A stretch of 7,864 bases of DNA from Caldifarciminota bacterium (lineage in GTDB: Bacteria; Hydrothermota; Hydrothermia; B15-G9; WFZT01), in NCBI GenBank assembly GCA_026986235.1, contig JALSOY010000225.1, forward strand, positions 1 to 7,864, read 5' to 3'. Both the position numbers and the translations under genes were made by a program. The notes under the pieces were generated by a model. It did not search any database, was not told the origin of the DNA, and saw nothing but the letters and a program-made list of their open reading frames with translations. Below are positions 1-5,751 of this stretch, one piece after another. Position 1 is the stretch's first letter, and every line of letters starts with the position of its first letter.

Positions 1-486
1 GAGTGCGCATGGAAACGCACTCTCTGAAATTACTGAAAGATCTGTCGTGTACAGAACTTTTCTTATCACGGGATCATGATGCCTGTAAACCAAAACCGGA
101 ACAGGAGATTTTCTTGCAATCTTGTAGGCCTGAGTACCGAGTTCCTTTCCCGGTTCTCCACCATTTACGAGTACCATACCAAACCCATGGCTTTTGATAA
201 TGTCAACTATTTTTGCGTACGGGGAACCAACATCCATCATGTAAGAAAAGCCGTATTGATCGGCAAGGCCCTTCAGAATTGACTCCACACCCGTTTTTAT
301 CTCCTCAACCATTTTCTCAAGCTCATCGAGTTTAACATCGTAAGGAATGTATCCACCGAGAATGTCAGGGATAACATGGATCAGTATCCCCTCTCCTCCC
401 CAGTTTTCTGCGAAAAATTTTGAATATCTGAGAAAGTCCTCGTTCTTTCGATTTATGTCTATGGGGATAAGAATTTTTTCGCTCAT
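1..486 (-). CDS. Universal stress protein (UspA family), tandem-domain, 3' end missing
   Basis: This is the first 162 codons of a leftward gene that leaves the window at base 1. The first domain (about residues 1-138) has the Usp Rossmann-like layout: N-terminal strand KILIPIDI with the conserved Asp10, strand GILIHVIPD at about 34-42, a helix, strand MVLVNGG at about 104-110, and final strand VPVLVYR. At residue 143 a second Usp strand begins (KVLYTTDLS), so the full protein is probably a two-domain Usp of roughly 280-300 residues. The usual nucleotide-binding loop (G-2x-G-9x-G-S/T) is not intact in domain 1, where GGEPGKELGTQ replaces it, so ATP binding there is doubtful. ATG486 is preferred because GGAG lies 7 nt upstream. 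In-frame ATG492 would make an ATGA overlap with the apgM stop but leaves only 1-2 nt to the GGAG. It is probably cotranscribed with apgM. Usp proteins are cytoplasmic and stress-linked; no specific role can be read here. Confidence 0.85.
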   Translation of the reverse strand, partial: MSEKILIPIDINRKNEDFLRYSKFFAENWGGEGILIHVIPDILGGYIPYDVKLDELEKMVEEIKTGVESILKGLADQYGFSYMMDVGSPYAKIVDIIKSHGFGMVLVNGGEPGKELGTQAYKIARKSPVPVLVYRHHDPVIRKVLYTTDLSVISESAFPCAL

Positions 487-488
487 TT

Positions 489-1694
489 TCATGCTCCAAA
501 TTTTTTCAGTCTCCCCGCAGATGCAAGGATCAAAGGCATGAGGTCCAACGACCTGATGGTCCCAAGGTAACCGCGGGAGCAGTCCCTCTCTGTGAATTTT
601 GCCTCCTTATTAAATATTCCCGCTCTCTTTGAATAGATCAGAAGTGGATTTGGGTGCCAAGAATGTCCTCCAATCAGTGAAGGCGTTGAGTGATCACCTG
701 TAACGACGAAAACATCGGGTCCGAGGTCGAGCAGTTCAGGGATAAAGGTGTCAAGTTTCTCTATGACATTGACCTTTTTTTCAAAATTCCCGTCTTCACC
801 AGCCTTATCTGTGTCCTTGAAGTGAAGGTAAACAAAGTCGTAGTCCTTCCATAATTCTTTGAGTTTCTTTACCTCAAGTTCAAAACTATCTCCGGCATCA
901 GGTGTATCAAAACCAAGGAGTCTCGTTAATCCCTTGTACATGGGGTACGCAGCGATGGAAAGTGCCTTAAGTCTGTATCTCTCGGGGAAGGGCTCGAGGT
1001 CCGGTACTCTGGCGAATCCTCTGAGCAGTATACCATTTGCCCTGGGTTCGTCTTTGATAATTTCAAGGGCCCTTTCAACGAACTTTTTGATAACACTTGC
1101 CGTGAATTCTGCCTCTCTGGCCAGGGGAACAGGATCAAGAATTTTTAAACCCTCATGCTGGGGATCCGTATCAGCAATCCTGTCTGACAGGTTGTCTCCC
1201 CGAAGTATCAGAACAAACCTGTGTTCTTTCCCTGGCTTCAAAATAACCTCAACTCCATCGATCTCTTTTATGTGTTTCTGGAGTTTTTCAACTATCTTCC
1301 TTGACTCCTCAGTGGGAATTCTCCCCGCCCGTCTGTCAACTATCGTCCTGTCAGGTTTGATCGTTGCGAAGTTACCCCTTGCTGCGACATCTTTACTGGT
1401 CATGTGGAAACCAATCCCCAGGGCCTCAAGCACACCCCGTCCTATTTCGTACTTGGTGGGATCGTAGCCAAAAAGGGAAAGGTGTGCAGGACCACTTCCA
1501 GGCGTTATTCCGGGCTCAACGGGAACGGAGAGCCCGAGCACACTTTTTGATGCAAGCATATCAAGATTGGGAGTGTTAGCAGCCTCGAGCTCGGTCCTGA
1601 ATCCATAATCAGGATGAGGTATCCCTCCAAGTCCATCGGCTACGAGGAGGAGGATCTTTGAATTATTTGGTTCAATGAGTTTTTTTATCTCCAT
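489..1694 (-). CDS. apgM: 2,3-bisphosphoglycerate-independent phosphoglycerate mutase, archaeal type (ApgM)
   Basis: It interconverts 3-phosphoglycerate and 2-phosphoglycerate in glycolysis and gluconeogenesis, and acts in the cytoplasm. The 401 residues match the usual ApgM length of about 400. Alkaline-phosphatase-superfamily metal-site motifs are visible: LLLVADGLGG (Asp20), PGSGPAHLSLFGYDP with the presumed phosphoryl-accepting Ser67, HFKDTDKAGEDGN (Asp296), GDHSTPS (Asp334, His335) and GGHSWHP (His344). The middle part (about 95-265) fits the inserted substrate-binding domain. At the position where the superfamily usually has D-x-x-x-H, the sequence reads DKAGE, so Glu300 stands where His is expected. 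The ATG start has GGAGGG 4 nt upstream. The gene lies 87 bp after hutU, beyond a terminator, and its stop is 2 bp from the next gene (usp), so the two probably form a small operon. Cofactor-dependent and bacterial GpmI mutases are excluded by the motif set. Confidence 0.93.
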   Translation of the reverse strand: MEIKKLIEPNNSKILLLVADGLGGIPHPDYGFRTELEAANTPNLDMLASKSVLGLSVPVEPGITPGSGPAHLSLFGYDPTKYEIGRGVLEALGIGFHMTSKDVAARGNFATIKPDRTIVDRRAGRIPTEESRKIVEKLQKHIKEIDGVEVILKPGKEHRFVLILRGDNLSDRIADTDPQHEGLKILDPVPLAREAEFTASVIKKFVERALEIIKDEPRANGILLRGFARVPDLEPFPERYRLKALSIAAYPMYKGLTRLLGFDTPDAGDSFELEVKKLKELWKDYDFVYLHFKDTDKAGEDGNFEKKVNVIEKLDTFIPELLDLGPDVFVVTGDHSTPSLIGGHSWHPNPLLIYSKRAGIFNKEAKFTERDCSRGYLGTIRSLDLMPLILASAGRLKKFGA

Positions 1695-1712
1695 CTTACC
1701 CTCCGATCAAAC

Positions 1713-1767
1713 ATCATACTTAAAGAATGAAAAAATCCCCTCTGCATCCAGGGCAGAGGGGATTATA
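1713..1767 (-). promoter_or_regulatory. Possible apgM promoter region (two weak candidates)
   Basis: Reading leftward, a perfect TATAAT (1767-1762) overlaps the first three bases of the terminator's 5' arm. A start 6-7 nt later would fall inside that arm, so the transcript could not form the full hairpin. No good -35 is seen; the nearest is TTGGTG with a short 15-nt spacer. A second candidate, TATGAT (1718-1713), lies 8 nt before the apgM GGAGGG, much as hutU's -10 lies before its ribosome site, but it also lacks a -35. Either could serve; both are uncertain. Confidence 0.3.
1730..1764 (-). terminator. Intrinsic terminator after hutU
   Basis: A perfect 12-bp inverted repeat (1734-1745 and 1753-1764) with a 7-nt loop is followed, reading leftward, by a run of six T (1735-1730). 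The hairpin is GC-rich (CCCCTCTGC core). It starts 17 nt after the hutU stop codon and is oriented to end hutU transcripts. Reading rightward there is no T-run after the stem, so it is not a terminator on the + strand. It leaves apgM and usp needing readthrough or their own promoter. Confidence 0.93.
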
Positions 1768-1781
1768 AGAAGCAAAGAGTT

Positions 1782-3491
1782 TCACCAATCAGCCATGGGG
1801 ATCTTTATCCCGAACTTTTTGGCTGTTTCAATGGCCTCTTCGTAACCTGCGTCAACATGTCTTACGATACCTGTACCGGGATCGTTCGTGAGCACCTTTT
1901 TCAATCTTATATCCATCATTTCGCTACCATCAGCCACGATAACCTGACCTGCGTGAAGTGCGTAACCTATGCCGACGCCTCCTCCATGGTGAAAGCTCAC
2001 CCAGGAGGCACCTGAAACGGCGTTGAGGGCAAAGTTAAGGAGCGGCCAGTCTGCTATGGCATCCGACCCATCTTTCATGGCCTCGGTTTCCCTGTTGGGT
2101 GAAGCGACGGATCCTGTATCGAGGTGGTCTCTACCAATAACGATGGGGGCCTTAACCCTGCCCTCCCTCACCAGTCTATTGAACAGCAATCCGGCTTTAT
2201 CCCTCTCACCGTAGCCCAGCCAGCATATCCTTGCAGGAAGACCCTGGAACTCAACCCTTTCACGGGCCATTTTGATCCACCTGACCATGTGCTCCTTCTC
2301 AGGGAAGAGTTTAATCAACTCTTCGTCAATGGTATATATGTCTTCCGGATCCCCCGAGAGGGCAGCCCATCTGAAAGGTCCCTGACCTTCACAGAACAGC
2401 GGTCTTATGTAAGCAGGGACAAATCCAGGGTATTTCCAGGAACCATCGGGATTTTTAATCTCATCTTCACCTATGAAACCGCCTGCAAGGGCATTTCCTC
2501 TGAGGTTGTTGCCATAGTCGAAGGTTTCTGCACCTCTCTTCTGTAACTCTATCATAAGGCGTACATGTTTTGCCATGGTTTTGTAAGATCTCTTCAAATA
2601 CTCGTCAGGGTCTTTCTCCCTGAGTTCAAGGGCTTCCTGATAGCTCAGACCTTCGGGTATGTATCCGTTAAGTGGATCGTGTGCTGAAGTCTGATCGGTT
2701 AATAGATCAGGGGTGATACCTCTTTGAACGAGTCTTTCGAGGAGGGTCACCACATTGCCTATCCATACGATGCTTCTTGCAATTCCTTTTTCTTTGTATT
2801 CTATGGCTCTGTCAATGGCGGCATCGAGATTGTGCTCAATCTCGTCGAGGTAACGGGTTCTGAGTCTCTTCTTTGCCCTATCTTCCACCACCTCAGCGGC
2901 GAGGTAGGTGGCATTGTTCATGGTTGCGGCAAGTGGCTGGGCACCACTCATTCCACCGCATCCACCCGACACAATGAGTTTTCCTCTGAGATCGTTCACT
3001 CCAAACCGTTTTCTACCGGCAGCTGCAAATGTTTCGTATGTTCCCTGTAAAATTCCCTGAGTTCCAATGTAAATCCAGGATCCGGCGGTCATCTGCCCGT
3101 ACATGATAAGGCCCATTTTTTCCAGTTTATGAAAGTAATCCCAGTCCGCCCACTTTGGGACAAGATTGGAGTTTGCAATTATTACTCTGGGGGCCCATTC
3201 GTGGGTTCTAAATACACCCACAGGTTTTCCAGACTGTACCAGAAGAGTCTCGTTGGGCTCTATCTCAAGCAGGGTTTTTATGATGGCCCAGAAAGCGTCC
3301 CAGTTGCGGGCGGCCTTTCCTGACCCTCCATAGACGATAAGCTCTTCGGGAATCTCTGCGACCTCAGGATCAACATTGTTCATGAGCATCCTTATCGCCG
3401 CCTCTGCGTGCCAGTCTCTGGCATGTAGCTCAGTCCCCCGTGGTGCCCTAACAGTTTTCGGTCTTTTTTTAATCATCTCGTAAAGATCCAT
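1782..3491 (-). CDS. hutU: Urocanate hydratase (urocanase)
   Basis: It converts urocanate to 4-imidazolone-5-propanoate, the second step of histidine breakdown, using tightly bound NAD+ as an electrophile. It is a cytoplasmic homodimer in known cases. At 569 residues it is full length for the family (about 550-570). Visible family blocks are RAPRGTELHARDW (16-27), VYGGSGKAARNW (53-64), LVQSGKPVGVFRTHEWAPR (84-102), MYGQMTAGSWIYIGTQG (130-146), the glycine-rich GGCGGMSGAQPLA (176-188) for NAD+ binding, TDQTSAHDPLNGY (265-277), GLPARICWLGYGER (417-430) with active-site Cys423, and SFHHGGGVGIGY (499-510). No hutH, hutI or hutG is nearby, so the rest of the pathway, if present, is elsewhere. The start is fixed by a nine-base Shine-Dalgarno. 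It is monocistronic by appearance, with its own promoter and a strong terminator. Confidence 0.97.
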   Translation of the reverse strand: MDLYEMIKKRPKTVRAPRGTELHARDWHAEAAIRMLMNNVDPEVAEIPEELIVYGGSGKAARNWDAFWAIIKTLLEIEPNETLLVQSGKPVGVFRTHEWAPRVIIANSNLVPKWADWDYFHKLEKMGLIMYGQMTAGSWIYIGTQGILQGTYETFAAAGRKRFGVNDLRGKLIVSGGCGGMSGAQPLAATMNNATYLAAEVVEDRAKKRLRTRYLDEIEHNLDAAIDRAIEYKEKGIARSIVWIGNVVTLLERLVQRGITPDLLTDQTSAHDPLNGYIPEGLSYQEALELREKDPDEYLKRSYKTMAKHVRLMIELQKRGAETFDYGNNLRGNALAGGFIGEDEIKNPDGSWKYPGFVPAYIRPLFCEGQGPFRWAALSGDPEDIYTIDEELIKLFPEKEHMVRWIKMARERVEFQGLPARICWLGYGERDKAGLLFNRLVREGRVKAPIVIGRDHLDTGSVASPNRETEAMKDGSDAIADWPLLNFALNAVSGASWVSFHHGGGVGIGYALHAGQVIVADGSEMMDIRLKKVLTNDPGTGIVRHVDAGYEEAIETAKKFGIKIPMADW

Positions 3492-3520
3492 TGCCTATCA
3501 CCTCCACTATAAGTTATAAT
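3491..3520 (+). promoter_or_regulatory. Promoter of rsmG (sigma-70 type, leaderless start predicted)
   Basis: TTGCCT (3491-3496, 4 of 6) and a perfect TATAAT (3515-3520) are separated by 18 nt. The rsmG ATG begins 8 nt after the -10, where transcription itself would be expected to start. There is no Shine-Dalgarno in those 8 nt, so a leaderless mRNA is predicted. The -35 overlaps the hutU start codon and translation-initiation region. Confidence 0.6.
3497..3505 (-). promoter_or_regulatory. Ribosome binding site of hutU
   Basis: GGAGGTGAT (read leftward) is complementary over nine bases to the typical 16S rRNA 3' end and ends 5 nt before the hutU ATG. It fixes the start at 3491. It also starts right where the predicted hutU transcript begins, so the leader would be only about 15 nt long. 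Confidence 0.85.
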
Positions 3521-3541
3521 GCCAGACCATGATAACATCAA
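3513..3541 (-). promoter_or_regulatory. Promoter of hutU (sigma-70 type)
   Basis: Reading leftward, TTGATG (3541-3536) and TATAAC (3518-3513) are separated by exactly 17 nt. They match the -35 and -10 consensus at 4 of 6 and 5 of 6 positions. Transcription would start near 3506, just ahead of the ribosome binding site. The -35 lies inside rsmG codons 3-5, and the -10 shares four bases with the opposing rsmG -10. Confidence 0.6.
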
Positions 3542-4116
3542 CAGAAGAACTCAGGCTGAGTCTCAAAAAAATTGGAATAGGGCTGCGAGAGGATAGACTT
3601 GAAAAGATTGTGGTTTTTCTGGAGATGGTGAAGAGGTGGTCAAGGAAAACCACCATCGTTTCAAAAAGGATAGATTACAGGAAACTCTTCGGACTTACTT
3701 TTGATTCTCTCGTCGTAATACCAGAGATGTACGGCGATAGCGTGGCCGACCTCGGCTCCGGAGGTGGATTTCCCGGGATTCCACTGAGTATTACCTTACC
3801 TGATAAACGGTTTACCCTCGTGGAGATCGTGAGAAAAAAATGCATATTTCTCGAGTATGTAACATCACTTCTTGAACTCGAGAATGTGGAAGTGGCCTGC
3901 AGGTCGTGGAGTGAATTAGAAAAGAAGTTCGACACAATAGTGTCCATGGGAACGGGGCTTGAAAGGATTTCCAATGTGGCCGGGAGACTCCTCCTTCCCG
4001 GTGGAAGGCTTATCTACATAACAAGCAGAGGGGGGAAATGCTATAAAAGGGTGAAAAATCCTTTCATCTCAACCACAACCTGCCTCATTGTTTCACATGA
4101 AACAGTGAGGCGTTGA
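3529..4116 (+). CDS. rsmG: 16S rRNA (guanine-527-N7)-methyltransferase RsmG, divergent
   Basis: RsmG (GidB) uses S-adenosylmethionine to methylate G527 (E. coli numbering) of 16S rRNA. The 195 residues are slightly short for the family (about 200-240). The SAM-binding loop ADLGSGGGFPGIPL (73-86) is intact, followed by LVEIVRKKCIFLEYV (97-111), which matches the family's 'L.ES..KK..FL' block, and LLLPGGRLI (154-162). Other conserved parts are weak: the N-terminal 'W....NLT' block reads RWSRKTTIVSK (36-46), and the usual 'SRA' after the 'FD.I' strand reads SMGTG (139-143). The position beside parA and parB supports the assignment, because rsmG-parA-parB is a common order. ATG3529 has no Shine-Dalgarno and sits 8 nt after a TATAAT. 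The last codons contain a parS site. Methyltransferase fold is near certain; target specificity is probable. Confidence 0.87.
   Translation: MITSTEELRLSLKKIGIGLREDRLEKIVVFLEMVKRWSRKTTIVSKRIDYRKLFGLTFDSLVVIPEMYGDSVADLGSGGGFPGIPLSITLPDKRFTLVEIVRKKCIFLEYVTSLLELENVEVACRSWSELEKKFDTIVSMGTGLERISNVAGRLLLPGGRLIYITSRGGKCYKRVKNPFISTTTCLIVSHETVRR
4082..4111. repeat. Extended inverted repeat around parS
   Basis: The parS palindrome is prolonged on both sides. GCCTCA (4082-4087) pairs with TGAGGC (4106-4111), with one T/G mismatch (4088, 4105) between these and the parS arms. As RNA this gives a 13-bp hairpin with one G-U pair and an ACAU loop, ending five bases before the end of the rsmG stop codon. No T-run follows, so it is not a standard intrinsic terminator. 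It may be an mRNA 3'-end or stability hairpin, or simply an enlarged ParB site. Confidence 0.7.
4089..4104. other. parS: parS centromere site (ParB binding)
   Basis: TGTTTCACATGAAACA differs from the widespread bacterial parS consensus TGTTTCACGTGAAACA at one centre base (A for G). The two 7-bp arms TGTTTCA and TGAAACA are exact inverted repeats. It is read through as codons for the rsmG C-terminus (VSHETV) and lies 45 bp before the parA ATG. The neighbouring parB encodes the protein expected to bind it, load as a CTP clamp and spread. No second full copy was seen in the window. Confidence 0.88.
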
Positions 4117-4141
4117 ACCGAAAATTTGTGCCCTTTATAAT
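4113..4141 (+). promoter_or_regulatory. Internal promoter of parA (leaderless start predicted)
   Basis: TTGAAC (4113-4118, 4 of 6) and a perfect TATAAT (4136-4141) are separated by exactly 17 nt. The parA ATG starts 7 nt later, at the expected transcription start, and the bases between (TCCACCC) hold no Shine-Dalgarno. The -35 overlaps the rsmG stop codon and lies 8 bp downstream of parS, so ParB bound at parS could affect this promoter. Confidence 0.6.
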
Positions 4142-4148
4142 TCCACCC

Positions 4149-4916
4149 ATGAAAATCATCTCCATTTCCAACCAGAAGGGTGGAGTTGGAAAGACCACTA
4201 CGGCAATCAATCTCTCCTACTACCTTGCGAATCTCGGCAGGAGGGTCCTCGTCGTGGATCTCGATCCTCAGGCAAATGCAACGAGTGGGCTGGGGATAAC
4301 CGAAAAGCCTGACATGACCATTTACGATGTCCTCATAGACCCCGAACTACCCATCCAGGAGGCTACGATTAAAACATCCTACGAAAATCTGTTTATCGTC
4401 CCGTCAACCACGGACCTTGTTGGTGCAGATGTGGAGTTAAGAGAAAGAGAAAACTGGCACCTTTCTTTAAAAAATAAGCTGGAAGGTATAAACGACTACA
4501 ACTTTGTCTTTATCGATACCCCGCCGTCACTGGGAATCCTTACGGTTATTGCACTTACCGCAGCAAAAAGTGTTCTCATACCCGTTCAGTGCGAATACTA
4601 CGCCCTTGAAGGTCTCGGACAGCTTCTAAGGACACTGAAAAGGGTGAAACAGGCATACAACCCCGATCTGAAAATCGAGGGATTCCTCCTAACCATGTAT
4701 GACAGAAGACTCAACCTGTCCAGTCAGGTGGAGCAGGAAGTCAGAAGGTTCTTCCCAACAAAAGTATATAAAAGTGTGATCCACAGAAGTGTCAGGATTG
4801 CAGAATCTCCGAGTTTTGGCAGGCCTGTCGGCGTATATGCCCCTTCATCCCAGGGTGCAAAAGACTACTTTCAACTGGCAAAGGAGTTTTTAAATGGGAA
4901 AGAAAGTACTGGGTAG
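4149..4916 (+). CDS. parA: Chromosome partitioning ATPase ParA (Soj)
   Basis: ParA is a deviant-Walker ATPase that binds DNA nonspecifically as an ATP dimer and is stimulated by ParB, moving the parS-bound origin region apart. The 255 residues match chromosomal Soj/ParA. Deviant Walker A KGGVGKTT (10-17) with signature Lys10, Walker A' VDLDPQAN (36-43) and Walker B VFIDTPPS (120-127) are all intact. ParA C-terminal blocks RIAESPSFGRPV (216-227) and YAPSSQGAKDY (230-240) are present. It lacks the long N-terminal helix-turn-helix extension of plasmid type Ia ParA, so it is of the chromosomal type. ATG4149 is chosen because the family begins right at this MKIISISNQKGG strand. An in-frame TTG at 4113 would add 12 poorly matching residues and overlaps the rsmG stop. 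Translation overlaps parB by 23 bp. Confidence 0.97.
   Translation: MKIISISNQKGGVGKTTTAINLSYYLANLGRRVLVVDLDPQANATSGLGITEKPDMTIYDVLIDPELPIQEATIKTSYENLFIVPSTTDLVGADVELRERENWHLSLKNKLEGINDYNFVFIDTPPSLGILTVIALTAAKSVLIPVQCEYYALEGLGQLLRTLKRVKQAYNPDLKIEGFLLTMYDRRLNLSSQVEQEVRRFFPTKVYKSVIHRSVRIAESPSFGRPVGVYAPSSQGAKDYFQLAKEFLNGKESTG
4881..4886 (+). promoter_or_regulatory. Ribosome binding site of parB
   Basis: AAGGAG lies inside the end of parA, 7 nt before the parB ATG at 4894. It decides the parB start and, with the 23-bp overlap, implies that parB is translated from the parA message. Confidence 0.75.
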
Positions 4917-5751
4917 AGGGCTCGACGCCCTTATCTCAAACGAGATTGTCAATACAGAAGAAATCGTACTCGTTGATATAAACGAAATTGAGCCAAATCC
5001 CTTTCAACCCCGCATTACCTTCACAAGAGAAGAGATCGAATCCCTCGCTGAATCCATAAAAAAAAGAGGCGTACTTCAACCCGTAATACTGAGAAAGACC
5101 GAGGGGAAATACCAGCTCATAGCAGGTGAAAGAAGATGGAGAGCCGCTAAAGTGGCGGGCCTCACAAGAATCCCGGCAAGGGTCGTGGAGATAAACGACA
5201 ACGACGCACTCGAAATAGCCCTTGTGGAAAACCTCGACAGAAAAGACCTCAACCCCATTGAACTTGCAAGAGGATACACGCTCCTTAAAGAAAAATTTGG
5301 CCTCACTCAGGAAGAAATAGCTCAAAAAATAGGGAAAAGCAGATCGTCTGTGGCAAACACTATGAGACTCCTGCAGCTTTCCAGAACTGTTCAGGACATG
5401 ATCCTTGAGGGAAAGCTCACAGAAGGACAGGCAAGACCCCTCATCGGTTTACCCGACGAGCTTCAGACCCGACTGGCCAGAATGATAGTAGAAAAAGGAC
5501 TCAATGCAAGACAGGTAGAAGACCTCGTCAAGAAACAAAAAGAGCGCACACGAGAAAGGGGCTCAAAAGATCTGGAAATTTCCCGTATCATTTCAAAGTA
5601 TCTCACAGACAGGCTCAGATACAGGGTGAAGGTGAAATTCAACCCCACGGGTAAAAGCAGGGTAACCTTTGAATTTAAAAACATGGATGAACTCAAAAAA
5701 TTCATTTCCGGGCTTGTAGGTGAAGAAATAGATTTCTGGGAGGCGACATGA
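4894..5751 (+). CDS. parB: Chromosome partitioning protein ParB (Spo0J), CTP-dependent clamp
   Basis: ParB binds parS, hydrolyses CTP, spreads along DNA and activates ParA. The 285 residues match the family. In order: N-terminal LGRGLDALI (6-14), the short ParA-stimulating motif; the ParB/CTPase domain from about 26 to 125 with PNPFQPR (34-40), GERRWRA (78-84) and ENLDRKDLNPIE (112-123), the CTP-contact boxes; a helix-turn-helix DNA-binding region around LTQEEIAQKIGKSRSSVANTMRLLQL (137-162); LTEGQARPL (175-183); and a basic linker leading to the C-terminal dimerisation domain (about 226-285). All functional boxes look intact. The only visible parS is in the end of rsmG, 790 bp upstream. Its stop overlaps the next gene by ATGA, so the outer-membrane gene downstream is translationally coupled. 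Confidence 0.97.
   Translation: MGKKVLGRGLDALISNEIVNTEEIVLVDINEIEPNPFQPRITFTREEIESLAESIKKRGVLQPVILRKTEGKYQLIAGERRWRAAKVAGLTRIPARVVEINDNDALEIALVENLDRKDLNPIELARGYTLLKEKFGLTQEEIAQKIGKSRSSVANTMRLLQLSRTVQDMILEGKLTEGQARPLIGLPDELQTRLARMIVEKGLNARQVEDLVKKQKERTRERGSKDLEISRIISKYLTDRLRYRVKVKFNPTGKSRVTFEFKNMDELKKFISGLVGEEIDFWEAT

Noticed and set aside
859..1467. A 202-codon rightward open frame
   Set aside because: It lies wholly antisense to apgM, has a low-complexity Ser-rich product and no family match; it is a shadow of apgM.
1734..1764. Bidirectional terminator
   Set aside because: The + strand has no T-run after the stem and no rightward gene ends there.
1820..1835. Possible second parS
   Set aside because: TGTTTCAATGG has only the left half of the motif, and the right arm does not match.
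2124..3050. Rightward open frames of 140 and 108 codons
   Set aside because: Both are antisense to the clearly conserved hutU and have no recognisable domain.
4113..4148. parA starting at TTG 4113 with a 12-residue N-terminal extension
   Set aside because: The extension does not match ParA proteins, no Shine-Dalgarno precedes the TTG, and ATG4149 begins exactly at the conserved first strand.
3481..4150. Replication origin beside parAB
   Set aside because: The rsmG-parA-parB order suggests the origin may be near, but no DnaA-box cluster (TTATCCACA-like) or AT-rich unwinding region was seen in the window.
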